From Lachnoanaerobaculum gingivalis (GTDB lineage Bacteria; Bacillota; Clostridia; Lachnospirales; Lachnospiraceae), in contig NZ_RRCO01000001.1 in assembly GCF_003862475.1 (NCBI RefSeq), forward strand, positions 865,304-929,303: DNA of 64,000 bases, in the 5' to 3' direction. Under the pieces are notes generated by a model that did no database searches, was not told the origin of the DNA, and worked only from the letters and a program-made list of their open reading frames with translations. Of the stretch, positions 18,252 through 27,787 are shown piece after piece (the stretch's first letter is position 1; each line of letters begins with the position of its first letter). The position numbers and the translations under genes are program-made.

Positions 18252-18908
18252 TTATAAATTACGGCTTGTGTCAGCCGAATTGAATGCCAGTTCAAATTTT
18301 TCAATATTTCTTTCAACAAATACCAATACTTCCGTTCTGCTGTACATATCAAGCTTACCGAATATATTTGATATATGTTTTTTTACGGTACCTTCAGATA
18401 CAAACAAATCTTCTGCAATTTTTGCATTTGTATAGCCCTCTCTTAAAAGCAGAGCGACTTCCAATTCTCTTTTTGTCAGAGCTTCTATCTTTTTTTCTTC
18501 TTCCGTAAAACTTCCCATATTGTCAACCAGATCTGAAGAGTAGAACTTTCCTCCCCTATCGACAACTTTAAGACTATACATAATATCGTCTATAAACGCA
18601 TCTTTTAATACATACGCATCTATTCCTAGATTTTTTGCCTTTACAAAGTCACTTTCACTTGAAGATGAAGTTATTACAAATGTCTTTATAGCTTTATCAT
18701 GTCTTTGTACCCACTCCAAAAACTCAAATCCGCTCTCATTATGTAAATGTAGATCTACAAATGCCATATCTACCGGCTTATGCTCTACCAAATCGATGGC
18801 TTCACCGACAGTGCCCGCCTGTAGAGTTTCCTCCTCAGGCTTATGAAGCTTAATAATTGATTCAAGACCCTGTCTCGCAATAGGGTGATCGTCTAAAACA
18901 AGTACCAT
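18252..18908 (-). CDS. NarL/LuxR-family response regulator
   Basis: 218-residue regulator with receiver domain (DD at 6-7, phosphoacceptor Asp52 in MAFVDLHLH, Lys in AYVLKDAF) and a C-terminal LuxR-type helix-turn-helix (LTKRELEVALLLREGYTNAKIAEDLF, cut here by description: motif near residues 146-171). It follows its kinase by 14 bases and precedes the exported-protein genes by 25, so it is expected to control that operon. The dyad before the tasA-like promoter is a possible target. Confidence 0.92.
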   Translation of the reverse strand: MVLVLDDHPIARQGLESIIKLHKPEEETLQAGTVGEAIDLVEHKPVDMAFVDLHLHNESGFEFLEWVQRHDKAIKTFVITSSSSESDFVKAKNLGIDAYVLKDAFIDDIMYSLKVVDRGGKFYSSDLVDNMGSFTEEEKKIEALTKRELEVALLLREGYTNAKIAEDLFVSEGTVKKHISNIFGKLDMYSRTEVLVFVERNIEKFELAFNSADTSRNL

Positions 18909-18922
18909 ATTCCGTCCTCCTG

Positions 18923-20527
18923 TTATCTCGGCAAACTAAGTTTAACTCTAACGCCTTTTTTATCGTCATATACAACACTCAAGTATCCCTTTAATAAAAC
19001 TGCTATATTTCGCATATTTCTCAATCCGTTACCTTCGGAGAAGTTTTTATCCTCTCTTGAAAAACCCGTTCCGTCATCTTCTATCAAAAGCTCTACAGTA
19101 TCTGATTGCATTTTCAATTCGATATTTATATTTTTTGACTTACCATGTTTTATAGCATTATTCACAGCCTCACATGCAACTCTGTATAGAGCTATCTTTT
19201 GTGCTATCGTTATATAATCCGCTTCTTCGTCCAAATTTAAATTTATCCTTACATCATTAAGCCTTTCCAGTTCCTCCATATATGCGTATACTGCATGTAT
19301 AAATGTATTTATATTATCCTTAAATCTTTTTCCGTAGATACTTTCTCTAAGCTCCGCCATAGTACTCTCTGCAGATTTTTTCAGTATATGTATGGACTCT
19401 ATAATATCTTTTTTTTCTATATCCGCCTTTACCTTACTTTCCAATACCGCAAGATTACAGGTAATGCCGAAAAGTTTCTGTATTACTGTATCATGTATTT
19501 CATTTGCAATACGATTTTGTTCCTCTACAGCTACATACCTTTCTATTTGGGCATATGTATCCAGATTATTGAATACCGTCTTTATCAGCTGTAAATAAAA
19601 ATCTTTTCCGTCATCATGCAACTCCGATGAACGCCTTATCAAAATACCGCTTAGATAATCAGACTCTCCTATTTTTATTAATTCATAAATATTACCGGAC
19701 GACTCTATTTTTAATATTTCGGAATTCTCACTATTGTCGGAATCTTCATCTTGAAACTTTATCTTTTCCGATATGTCATCATATATATCTTTTTCAATAC
19801 CACAGCTCTCTACAATCTCAGGAAAATCATCACGTTCAAATTTTACAAGCACAAATTCCCGATACAAATTGTTATTTCTAAGCAACATTGACAACTTTTC
19901 CATGATTTTTTTCGGATCTGTCATTGCAAAAAGTCCAAAGCTCTCACTCAGCTCCGTCAACATTACAAAGGCATAGTTACTGAGTTCCTTTTCTTTATTC
20001 AACTCCGTATTCAAGCTTTCAAGTTCTTCATTTTGCTTTCCTATGTATGCTACATAATAACGAATTATATAAAACTCACACATAAGCATACCCATGCCCA
20101 AAATAATATTGATATCCTGATAAGACGAATTTTCTATACTCTTTCCGGCTATGGCACAAAATAAACACCAGATACAGGCAATAAATGTCACAGTTATATT
20201 TTTATCTAAAGCAACCATCAATAAAATACAGTTGACTTCATACCACAAATACGGGCTGTAGCATCCTCCGCTAAGAAATATAAATATCCCATAGGCAAAT
20301 ACTTCCAAACTGAACATAATTCTAAAGTGCATTCTATTCTCACATGCCTTTTTATACAACCAGCAACTTAATGCACAGGATATCGACATTCCCAAAAAAA
20401 TAATCAGGTTTATATTCTCTTTGTTATATACCGAAACCAAAATATAAAATACTGTTGATATTACAAAAGCTACTATTCTCCACAATACATTTATATTTAT
20501 ATATGTGGAGCATTCTCTTCCACCCAT
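18923..20527 (-). CDS. NarL-type sensor histidine kinase with six membrane helices
   Basis: 534-residue kinase. Residues 13-158 hold about six hydrophobic segments with very short loops, so the signal is probably sensed in or near the membrane. A coiled coil (165-185) and a GAF-like region (about 195-325) follow. The HisKA_3 phosphoacceptor is His345 in NEIHDTVIQKLF, and the ATPase domain shows CEAVNNAIKHGKS and DDGTGF. Ribosome site AGGGGA is weak and 11 bases from ATG. It is the first gene of the secretion locus and is paired with the regulator that follows. Confidence 0.9.
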   Translation of the reverse strand: MGGRECSTYININVLWRIVAFVISTVFYILVSVYNKENINLIIFLGMSISCALSCWLYKKACENRMHFRIMFSLEVFAYGIFIFLSGGCYSPYLWYEVNCILLMVALDKNITVTFIACIWCLFCAIAGKSIENSSYQDINIILGMGMLMCEFYIIRYYVAYIGKQNEELESLNTELNKEKELSNYAFVMLTELSESFGLFAMTDPKKIMEKLSMLLRNNNLYREFVLVKFERDDFPEIVESCGIEKDIYDDISEKIKFQDEDSDNSENSEILKIESSGNIYELIKIGESDYLSGILIRRSSELHDDGKDFYLQLIKTVFNNLDTYAQIERYVAVEEQNRIANEIHDTVIQKLFGITCNLAVLESKVKADIEKKDIIESIHILKKSAESTMAELRESIYGKRFKDNINTFIHAVYAYMEELERLNDVRINLNLDEEADYITIAQKIALYRVACEAVNNAIKHGKSKNINIELKMQSDTVELLIEDDGTGFSREDKNFSEGNGLRNMRNIAVLLKGYLSVVYDDKKGVRVKLSLPR

Positions 20528-20689
20528 CTAAACCGTTCCCCTGCACAGCCCCTAACGCCGTCTATTAAAATTTATTTAATTTATTATTTAAACTTTCTAT
20601 TACTTTCTTATTATATATCACTATAACGCATATATCTACCAAAACTTTTTTTAGTAATAGTCACATATCTAATAGTTTGTATAATAAAA

Positions 20690-20731
20690 AAGAGCTCTGA
20701 GATTTTTTAAAAATCTTGGAACTCTTTTTTA
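20690..20731 (-). terminator. Terminator after rpiB-like gene
   Basis: On the minus strand GAGTTCCAAGATTTTT pairs with AAAAATCTCAGAGCTC (two mismatches) and is followed by six U. It ends the long sugar locus and separates it from the secretion locus. Confidence 0.8.
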
Positions 20732-20735
20732 TATT

Positions 20736-21179
20736 TTATCTGTTCATATCATATGAAACAAATGCATCCACCTTCTCTTTAGAAGGGCTTCCTTCATCAA
20801 ATTCATTTGTAAGAAATGCATATATCAACTCTTCTCTAAGTTTATCACCAATTGTAAACGCTCCAACACAGGCTATATTTGCATTATTACTCAATACAGC
20901 TCTTTTAGCAGAATAAATATCCGAAATCAACGCAGCATATGCTCCCTTTACTTTATTGGCAGCAATGGACATTCCAAGTCCCGTACCACATAGCAGTATA
21001 CCTCTGTCAAAATTCTTATCAGAAACCTGCTTTGCCACCTCTATCGCAACATTTGCATATATTGCATCATCACTTCCAAAATCTGTAACTTCACCCAAAT
21101 AGCTCTTTTTTATAAATTCTATTAATCTATATTTCTCTTCAACTGCATTTGGATCTGAACCTATCGCTATTTTCATCAT
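20736..21179 (-). CDS. rpiB: RpiB/LacA/LacB-family sugar-phosphate isomerase
   Basis: 147-residue cytosolic isomerase interconverting aldose and ketose phosphates. The start MMKIAIGSDPNAVEEK and the active-site stretch GILLCGTGLGMSIAANK (catalytic Cys and anion-binding loop) are characteristic, as is DRGILLCG. Length is normal for RpiB. It lies just after the terminator of the ABC permease gene and has a good AGGAGG site, so it is probably reached by read-through. Whether it acts on ribose-, allose- or galactose-6-phosphate cannot be told; its position suggests a step in the local sugar pathway. Confidence 0.87.
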   Translation of the reverse strand: MMKIAIGSDPNAVEEKYRLIEFIKKSYLGEVTDFGSDDAIYANVAIEVAKQVSDKNFDRGILLCGTGLGMSIAANKVKGAYAALISDIYSAKRAVLSNNANIACVGAFTIGDKLREELIYAFLTNEFDEGSPSKEKVDAFVSYDMNR

Positions 21180-21202
21180 CTATGCCTCCTTCAAAGTCAA
21201 TT

Positions 21203-21242
21203 ATAAAAACCGCCCAAACCCTTTAATTTGAGCGATTTTTAT
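21203..21242 (-). terminator. Terminator after sugar permease operon
   Basis: On the minus strand CGCTCAAA pairs with TTTGGGCG (one G-U pair), flanked by A-run and U-run. It probably lowers but does not abolish transcription into the rpiB-like gene. Confidence 0.75.
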
Positions 21243-21248
21243 ACCCCC

Positions 21249-22097
21249 TTAGCTTTTTACCGCCCCTGCTGTGATTCCTTTTACCAACTGTTCCTGAAAG
21301 AAAATGTAAATTACAATCACCGGAATCATCATAATCATCAGCCCGGCAGTAATAAGTCCGTAGTGCTGTACATACAACCCTCGAAGATTAAAACATGCCA
21401 AATTCAAAGTGCTTAGCTTAGGACCGGATGTAATCACCAAAGCCAATAAAAGATCATTCCATGAGTTAATGAAGGCAAAAGTTCCAATGGTGGCAAGCCC
21501 CGGCTTTGAGATAGGCAATATGATTTGGAAAAAGGTACGTAGTCTTGAACTCCCATCAATTTGAGCCGCTTCCTCAATTTCTCTTGGTATAGTTTTCATA
21601 AAAGCCACCAAAATGAAAATACTGAAAGAAAGCTCTGCCACAGTATATGCAAGAATAATTCCAAGTCTGGTATTTACCAACCCAAGTCTTCTAAGAATCA
21701 TCAGCATCGGAATGATTACTGCATGGATAGGAATCATAATGCCCAAAGCAAAAAAGTTATATAGGATTTTGCTCGTCCACACCCTGGCAAGAATATAGGA
21801 TGCCATAGCAGCCACTAAAATCAAAAGAGCTACAGATGTAAAGGAATAAAAAATACTGTTTAAAAAACTGGTAGCCACCTGTGCACCTTTCCATGCATCT
21901 TTATAATTGCTCCAAACCCATACCTTAGGCAAACCAAATGAATTGCTATATATTTCCCTATCCGGTTTTACAGAGCTAAGTGCTACCCAAACAAAGGGTA
22001 GAATACAACTAAACCCTACTAAGGTTAAAGCCAGATATTTTAAAGCTGTAACAGGATGAAAAGCTACTCTTTTTTTATACTGTTCTACTGTTTTCAT
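21249..22097 (-). CDS. Carbohydrate ABC transporter permease (MalG type)
   Basis: 282-residue inner-membrane permease with six hydrophobic segments and the cytoplasmic EAA loop EIEEAAQIDGSSRLRTFFQI, whose A-x-x-D-G core docks the ATPase. C-terminal partner of the other permease, 9 bp upstream. No ATPase gene is in the locus; importers of this CUT1 family often share one multi-sugar ATPase (MsmX/UgpC type) encoded elsewhere. Confidence 0.94.
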   Translation of the reverse strand: MKTVEQYKKRVAFHPVTALKYLALTLVGFSCILPFVWVALSSVKPDREIYSNSFGLPKVWVWSNYKDAWKGAQVATSFLNSIFYSFTSVALLILVAAMASYILARVWTSKILYNFFALGIMIPIHAVIIPMLMILRRLGLVNTRLGIILAYTVAELSFSIFILVAFMKTIPREIEEAAQIDGSSRLRTFFQIILPISKPGLATIGTFAFINSWNDLLLALVITSGPKLSTLNLACFNLRGLYVQHYGLITAGLMIMMIPVIVIYIFFQEQLVKGITAGAVKS

Positions 22098-22106
22098 ATT
22101 GTTCTC

Positions 22107-22997
22107 CTAATATTCAAGACCTTCACTTCTATTGATTTTATTAAAAACAATGGTAAACAAAAGAGAAAATACCAACATTGTAATAGCGATGGCTGTACCC
22201 TCACCCAGCTTATTGTCGGTAAAGGCTCTCTCATACATGCGTATAGCAAGATAAGAGGATTTTACCCCGGGACCTCCTCCTGTCATAACATAAGCTTGGT
22301 CAAATGCCTTAACACTTCCTGTAAAGCACAAAACAACACACACTCCAATGAGACTTTTCAGCATTGGAATTACAATTTTTAAAAAAATCTGGAAAGAATT
22401 GGCTCCATCCATTCTGGCACTTTCCAAAATATCTTCGGGGATAGACTGTATCCCCGCTAAAAATATAATGATATAGTGGCCGATATACTGCCAAATCATG
22501 GGAAACATCACTGCATAAAGCACAGTACCGGAATCCGAGAGCCAGTTTCTTGTAAGACCATGTAGCCCCAGATTTTTTAACATCAGATTAAAAGGCCCGA
22601 AATCCCCATTTAAAAATATCAAAAACATTGTGCCGATGGCAGTAGGTGAAATTACTGCCGGTAGGAAGTAAATAGAGCGAAAAAATCTGTAAAACATCTT
22701 GGTACGACTTAATAAATAGGCAAAAACCAGTCCTAAAGGCAATTGCAATGCCAAGGAAAACAGAATGCACTGCACAGTATTCCCAAAGCAGATCCAGTAA
22801 TCTTTATTTTTAAAAATCCTTTGAAAATTTCTCAGTCCGATAAATTCCGGCATTCCTGCCCCTGACCATTTAGTTAGGGAATAGTATATTGACATGGCAA
22901 TGGGCAAAATTACAAAACCCAAGTATAATACCATTGCAGGGGAAAGAAAGGCGGCAGATATCAATGTATTTCTTTTTTTTGTCTGTTTAGCATACAT
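22107..22997 (-). CDS. Carbohydrate ABC transporter permease (MalF type)
   Basis: 296-residue CUT1 permease with six membrane segments and the EAA loop SIPEDILESARMDGANSFQI. The start MYAKQTKKRNTLISAAFLSP is typical of the MsmF/MalF branch. It lies between the binding-protein gene (18 bp) and the second permease (9 bp). The two permeases should form the heterodimeric channel for the substrate captured by the adjacent lipoprotein. Confidence 0.94.
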   Translation of the reverse strand: MYAKQTKKRNTLISAAFLSPAMVLYLGFVILPIAMSIYYSLTKWSGAGMPEFIGLRNFQRIFKNKDYWICFGNTVQCILFSLALQLPLGLVFAYLLSRTKMFYRFFRSIYFLPAVISPTAIGTMFLIFLNGDFGPFNLMLKNLGLHGLTRNWLSDSGTVLYAVMFPMIWQYIGHYIIIFLAGIQSIPEDILESARMDGANSFQIFLKIVIPMLKSLIGVCVVLCFTGSVKAFDQAYVMTGGGPGVKSSYLAIRMYERAFTDNKLGEGTAIAITMLVFSLLFTIVFNKINRSEGLEY

Positions 22998-23014
22998 AAT
23001 CGGCCCATCTCCCC

Positions 23015-24376
23015 TTACCTGTCTTCTTTTGCCTCATCTAATGCTTTTTGACAGCCTTCACTAAACTCTTCCGGTGACATGGAGCCTGCAAACAGCTCAT
23101 CCAGCTTTTCCATGAAATAACTAAAAGGCTCTCCATCTGGATATGCCAACCAGTGGCAGGACATTTTCTCCTTTCCCTTGGCATTTTCAATCACTGAAAA
23201 TAAAATAGGCATTTGTACTTTATTTGGATCAATTGTAATATCCTTGGCATTTAATGTGCCGGTTTCATAAAACATAGTTTCCACCCATTCATTGGATGTA
23301 AACATATCTCCCAGCTCAATGAGGGCTTTTCTCTTCGCTGGATCTGCAAAAGATTTAGCATTAAATACCAAACCATAGGTACTGTTGCTGCTGACAAAGC
23401 TTGCAGGATCCACTGTACTGCCCGGCATCTTCGGGGCATTGATTTGCACCGTTTTTGCCTCAGTTTCCGGGCTTAAGGCTTTAAGCTGCCAGGTCATAGT
23501 GTATACCATAGCGGCCTTTCCCTCATCATACAGAGCAAAGCTTGGTCCCCAGTCTCCGTTTGCCACCGTATCTGCAGGAAATACATTGTTCTTTTTCATA
23601 TCTACAATCAGCTCTGCCACCTTGCGGAAGTTTTCATTGTCTACTTTCCAGTCATTGGTCAACTCCGAAAATTTTTCTTCTGCCCCGGCATATTGACAGA
23701 ACAGTTCGCTAAAGAAAAAGTGGGCTGGATTTCCGGCCTTTGAGCCCATAGCCAAAGGTACAATTCCGTTTTCATTAAACACCTTGGAAACTTCCAACAG
23801 TTCCTCATAGGTAGTGGGATACTCCAAATTGTACTTTTCAAATAATTCCTTATTACAGAACCAAAATCCTACATAGGACTCAGTCGGAATTCCGTAAATC
23901 TTTCCGTTAAACCTGAATGAATCAAACATTGCGTCAGGATAATCACTTTGGTTTACTTTTTCCGACTCTTTAAAGTACTCTCCCACATCTGCCAAAAGTC
24001 CCGACTTGATTAAATTTCCGCTGTCTGCCATAGAGCCCCAGTACATCCAGGCATCCGGCAAATTATCTCCTGCAATATCTACCTTTATTTTTGTGAGCAT
24101 CTCATCACCTGCCACAACCTCTTCTACCAGATTTATACTGTCCTTATGAGACTGAGCAAAATCTGTCACAAACTTTGCGCCCACCGCAGTATCACCTGAT
24201 GGAGACCAACCATGTGCGAAACGAATAGTTACAGGCTGACTGCTCCCGGCTGCTCCCTCGCCACCGGCTCCTGTCACAGAACTTCCATTTGTTTTAGCAC
24301 CGCAAGCCGTTCCAAGCATTGCAAAGCATAATGTAAAGGTTAAAAAGATATTTCTTTTTTTTATCTGTAAAGCCAT
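23015..24376 (-). CDS. Extracellular sugar-binding lipoprotein (CUT1 family)
   Basis: 453-residue solute-binding protein. The lipobox LGTACG places the lipidated Cys at residue 25; a Gly/Ser-rich linker of about 20 residues follows, then TIRFAHGWSPSGDT. Family features include the ligand-domain motif YGIPTESYVGFWFCNKELF and the C-terminal region with PLAMGSKAGNP. Length fits class 1 binding proteins for oligosaccharides. It feeds the two permeases downstream. Confidence 0.94.
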   Translation of the reverse strand: MALQIKKRNIFLTFTLCFAMLGTACGAKTNGSSVTGAGGEGAAGSSQPVTIRFAHGWSPSGDTAVGAKFVTDFAQSHKDSINLVEEVVAGDEMLTKIKVDIAGDNLPDAWMYWGSMADSGNLIKSGLLADVGEYFKESEKVNQSDYPDAMFDSFRFNGKIYGIPTESYVGFWFCNKELFEKYNLEYPTTYEELLEVSKVFNENGIVPLAMGSKAGNPAHFFFSELFCQYAGAEEKFSELTNDWKVDNENFRKVAELIVDMKKNNVFPADTVANGDWGPSFALYDEGKAAMVYTMTWQLKALSPETEAKTVQINAPKMPGSTVDPASFVSSNSTYGLVFNAKSFADPAKRKALIELGDMFTSNEWVETMFYETGTLNAKDITIDPNKVQMPILFSVIENAKGKEKMSCHWLAYPDGEPFSYFMEKLDELFAGSMSPEEFSEGCQKALDEAKEDR

Positions 24377-24388
24377 AAATTTCCTCCT

Positions 24389-25330
24389 TTAGGGAATTAA
24401 CAAAACACGCAATCCCTCTTGATTTTTTGTAACTTCAAATCCCTTTTCCCACTCCTCTAAAGGAAAAGTATGTGAAATAATTTCCTGTACATGCACTTGT
24501 TTTCTATCTAAAAGATCAATACATCGCCTCCATGTTTCTCTGTCAAAGGCAATGCTTCCAATAATTTTCTGACTGTGATATACCACCCTCCCCAAATCTA
24601 TCTGAGGATGCTTTCCAAACACTCCCACTTGTGTGAGCTGTCCCGCAGTCTTTAAAAGTGCCAATCCTGTATCCAGTCCGGCTTGACTGCCTGTACATTC
24701 AATCACAGTATCTACCCCACGTCCCTGCGTCAAATTCATAACAAGTTCCTGAAGATTTTCTCTTTGTACATCCAAAGTATAGTCACAGCCCAACTCCTTT
24801 GCGAGTTGCATCCTGCCTCCATCCTTTGTAATTCCTGTCAGAATCGTTATAGCTCCGGAAAGCTTTGCTATCTGCATTGCAAACAGACCTATAGCTCCCG
24901 GGCCTTCGATTAAAACTACATCTCCGGGCAAAATTCGGGATTTATTTACAACACTGTTGGCTGCAGAACATAGTGGCTCCAAAAGAGCCGCCTCCTCAAA
25001 TGAGATGGAATCAGGAATGTGAAATATCCAGTCATCAAAAGCTTTTACGCAATATTTTCCGAATCCCCCTTCCATACAGGAGGCCACCCTGTCACCCGGC
25101 TTAAAGCCCGTCACCTCTGCTCCTACCTCACGGATTATCCCAGAAAATTCATGCCCCAGAACTTTTCCCACATCCCAGGGATAACTTCCCTCCAGAATGT
25201 GCAAATCTGTAGCACAAATGGCACAGGCTTTAACCTCAATCTTTACCTCTTTTTTCCCACAAACAGGCTCAGGGATTTCCCTAAGTGCCACCTCTCCGGC
25301 TGCCTGTCCGTATTTTACAATCGCCTTCAT
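24389..25330 (-). CDS. Zinc-type MDR dehydrogenase lacking the structural zinc lobe
   Basis: 313-residue medium-chain dehydrogenase (sorbitol/threonine dehydrogenase group) that should oxidise a polyol or sugar derivative with NAD. Catalytic zinc residues are visible in CAICATDLH and GHEFSG plus a Glu in LLEPLCSAANSV; the nucleotide fold has IEGPGAIGLFAMQ. The usual structural-zinc loop of four cysteines after GDRV is missing: GDRVASCMEGGFGKYC goes straight to the next strand. The start MKAIVKYG follows GGAGGAG; an upstream in-frame start would overlap the aminotransferase gene. It sits between aminotransferase and binding-protein genes in the sugar operon. Confidence 0.9.
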   Translation of the reverse strand: MKAIVKYGQAAGEVALREIPEPVCGKKEVKIEVKACAICATDLHILEGSYPWDVGKVLGHEFSGIIREVGAEVTGFKPGDRVASCMEGGFGKYCVKAFDDWIFHIPDSISFEEAALLEPLCSAANSVVNKSRILPGDVVLIEGPGAIGLFAMQIAKLSGAITILTGITKDGGRMQLAKELGCDYTLDVQRENLQELVMNLTQGRGVDTVIECTGSQAGLDTGLALLKTAGQLTQVGVFGKHPQIDLGRVVYHSQKIIGSIAFDRETWRRCIDLLDRKQVHVQEIISHTFPLEEWEKGFEVTKNQEGLRVLLIP

Positions 25331-25340
25331 ACTCCTCCTT

Positions 25341-26684
25341 TTACTTGCGCAGCACAGCCTCAAATGAAGCCTCAAGCATATCCATGGCGGTATTTGCTTC
25401 CTCTAAGGTAATCACAATAGGCGGCTTTAATTTAATTACATTTTCAGCCAACTGATAAAACAGTCCCTGCTTGATGGCTGCCTGAAAAAGTTCTTGCATA
25501 GTTTCATTGGAAAGAGGCTCCTTACTCTCAGGGTTCTTTACCATCTCCACACCGATAGCCAGTCCCGGACCACGAATATCTCCAATTTCCGGGTACCTTT
25601 CCTGCATAATTTTCAGTCTGTCTTTAATAGCAGCACCCACCGTCTCCACATTTTCTAAAAGATGATCACGCTCAATTATCTCAATGGTTTTTAAGGCAGC
25701 CGCATAGGCAATGTGGTTGTTTTGGAAAGTCTGCATATCCTCCATAAGGTTTTCAAATCCTCGCAGTCTTTTGTGGATCAAAATACCGGCTGCAGGGATG
25801 CCTCCCCCAAGTCCCTTGGCAAAGGTGATAATATCCGGCTCCACATCATAGTACTGAGCTGCAAAGAAACGATTTGTGCGACAATATGTTTGAAATTCAT
25901 CAAAAATCAGTAATGTTCCCATCTCGTCACAGATCTTACGTAGCTTTTGCAGATATAATTTAGAAAATTCAATCTGTCCTCCTGCAGACTGTACCGGCTC
26001 CACAATCACTCCTGCGGTTGGTCCCGGCACTCCATTGAGAATAGTGTCTCTTACCATATTTGCATAGTACTCTGCCATTTCTTCTTCGCTACCTGAAAAT
26101 GGAGAGCGATATGGATAGGGACGAGGCACACGAATGCAATTATTGGAAAGTACACCTGCAAAATGAAACAATTCCGGATTGGCTTCCCCCCACTCATGCA
26201 ACCTGCTTGTTAGGAATGTGGCATTGGCTGCACCAAAAGTGGTACCATGATATCCTCCCTGAAGACTGACAAAATTTCTGGAACCGGGTACATTTTTTAA
26301 AGCGATCTTCATAGCAGATTCAATGGCAGGACCTCCCCCTACGGTAAACGACATGCGATCCATATTCTCAGGAGCAATCTGAGCGATTTTATGACACAGA
26401 CTGTAACGAAGATCTGTTTGATGCAAAGGAGCTACAATGGTAAGCCCCTTTGCCTGCTCATAAATTACCTCGGCGATTTCCTCATTTCCAAATCCCAAAA
26501 TACAGGCAAACATTTCCGAGGTAAAGTCCATGTACCTCCTGCCGTCCTGAGCTTCCAAATAAATCCCCTTAGCTCCCTTTAAAGGAAAGCCCCCTTGCTT
26601 ACGGTAAGCCGGCATCAAATACTTAGCATATTCTTCCCTTTGTGCAGGCGTCAAATTCCATGCTCTTTCTAAAGTTTTATCCAT
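25341..26684 (-). CDS. Class III (4-aminobutyrate-type) PLP aminotransferase
   Basis: 447-residue fold-type I aminotransferase. Visible features are the phosphate-binding GGGPAIESAMK (near 116-126), GGYHGTTFGA, Asp262 in LLIFDEFQTYCRTN (pyridine nitrogen) and the PLP lysine Lys290 in DIITFAKGLGGGIPAAG. The start MDKTLERAWN has AGGAGG upstream. Class III enzymes use omega-amino groups or amino sugars; embedded in a sugar locus it suggests removal or transfer of an amino group on a sugar or polyol. Substrate unknown. It is followed after 10 bp by the MDR dehydrogenase. Confidence 0.92.
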   Translation of the reverse strand: MDKTLERAWNLTPAQREEYAKYLMPAYRKQGGFPLKGAKGIYLEAQDGRRYMDFTSEMFACILGFGNEEIAEVIYEQAKGLTIVAPLHQTDLRYSLCHKIAQIAPENMDRMSFTVGGGPAIESAMKIALKNVPGSRNFVSLQGGYHGTTFGAANATFLTSRLHEWGEANPELFHFAGVLSNNCIRVPRPYPYRSPFSGSEEEMAEYYANMVRDTILNGVPGPTAGVIVEPVQSAGGQIEFSKLYLQKLRKICDEMGTLLIFDEFQTYCRTNRFFAAQYYDVEPDIITFAKGLGGGIPAAGILIHKRLRGFENLMEDMQTFQNNHIAYAAALKTIEIIERDHLLENVETVGAAIKDRLKIMQERYPEIGDIRGPGLAIGVEMVKNPESKEPLSNETMQELFQAAIKQGLFYQLAENVIKLKPPIVITLEEANTAMDMLEASFEAVLRK

Positions 26685-26743
26685 ACATCCTCCTGTTAAT
26701 ATCAATTTTCTATAAAAAACATTACGAACTGCGTCGTATTTTT

Positions 26744-27775
26744 CTAAAAGTCAATTTCCTGCCTCAAAGCCTCCATGGCCTTTTCCCATTTTTCTAATAC
26801 TTTATCCTCAAACTGCTCCTCAAGCGGCTTATCAAAGGTACCGATTTTATCCTGATGTTCAATAAAAGCTCTTGCAGCATCCTCCATGGAATACTCCCAT
26901 ACAAAATCCGGAAATTCCTGTTTAAATTTGTCCACAGAGAAGTAAATATTATGGATGGACAAATCCTTTAAAATACTGTCTTCCACCTCTTTTCTTTCCA
27001 GACTGTACATAAAATCCGTTGGAATGTGCACGATTTTTACAGGCATTCCCAAAACATTTGCAAAGGCCTTAATATATTCATCTTGGGTATTCAAACGATC
27101 ATGTCCGCATGTATAATCCTGATCTTTACAATTATCATTTTCTGCAATGCGGGCAATCATCAGCCCTGTATTATAGGCTGATCCGGTTTGCAAAAGGGCA
27201 TTTCCGTCTCCCGGAACATACACCGGCTTACCCTCTCGGATTCTTGCCACAATATGTTTACCCCTGTTTCTCTCAAAAGCAGACAGTGCAAAGGTTTTTC
27301 CCATTGAATAGGCAGGTCTGGCAATTGTTAAGGAGATGGATGTATCGGCAAATCCCTCCTTAAAAATCTGTTCACATTCTTTTTTGTTCTTTGCATACAG
27401 ACAGTTCGGTTCTCCCCAAGGATCCGATTCTCGCATCGGAAGACGATTTAGAGGATATCCGTACACATCCACCGTACTCACAAAGATATATCTGGCACAG
27501 TGCATCTGCTTCACCGCCTCCACAGCCACTTTAGCTTGAAATGGCTCAAAGCAACAAAAATCAATGATAACCTCAGGATCAAATTCCCTGTATACCCTCA
27601 TCAAATCCTCTATATCATTTCGGTCTCCCCTAAAAACGGAAATCTTTCCATCCAACCCTAAAAGGTCGGTGGTAGCATGGGTCAATACACCCACAGGTAC
27701 TTTTTTTTCTAAAAAATAACGAATGGTAGATTCGGAGATATTCCCCGGTCCCCCTAAAATTAATACATTTTTCAT
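26744..27775 (-). CDS. NAD-dependent epimerase/dehydratase (extended SDR)
   Basis: 343-residue Rossmann enzyme. The nucleotide motif GGPGNISEST is at residues 8-17, a variant of GxxGxxG in which the third glycine is replaced. The catalytic triad appears as STVDVYG with Tyr-x-x-x-Lys in CLYAKNKKE. Typical substrates are nucleotide sugars or free sugar acids; with no nucleotidyltransferase nearby, a free or phosphorylated sugar seems more likely (inference). It lies 13 bp after the aldolase gene. Confidence 0.88.
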   Translation of the reverse strand: MKNVLILGGPGNISESTIRYFLEKKVPVGVLTHATTDLLGLDGKISVFRGDRNDIEDLMRVYREFDPEVIIDFCCFEPFQAKVAVEAVKQMHCARYIFVSTVDVYGYPLNRLPMRESDPWGEPNCLYAKNKKECEQIFKEGFADTSISLTIARPAYSMGKTFALSAFERNRGKHIVARIREGKPVYVPGDGNALLQTGSAYNTGLMIARIAENDNCKDQDYTCGHDRLNTQDEYIKAFANVLGMPVKIVHIPTDFMYSLERKEVEDSILKDLSIHNIYFSVDKFKQEFPDFVWEYSMEDAARAFIEHQDKIGTFDKPLEEQFEDKVLEKWEKAMEALRQEIDF

Positions 27776-27787
27776 ATTCTCCTCTAC

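Noticed and set aside
24389..26684. Azasugar (nojirimycin-type) biosynthesis pair: class III aminotransferase plus MDR dehydrogenase
   Set aside because: Two of three signature enzymes are adjacent, but the phosphatase is missing and the surrounding importer, kinase and aldolase indicate catabolism.
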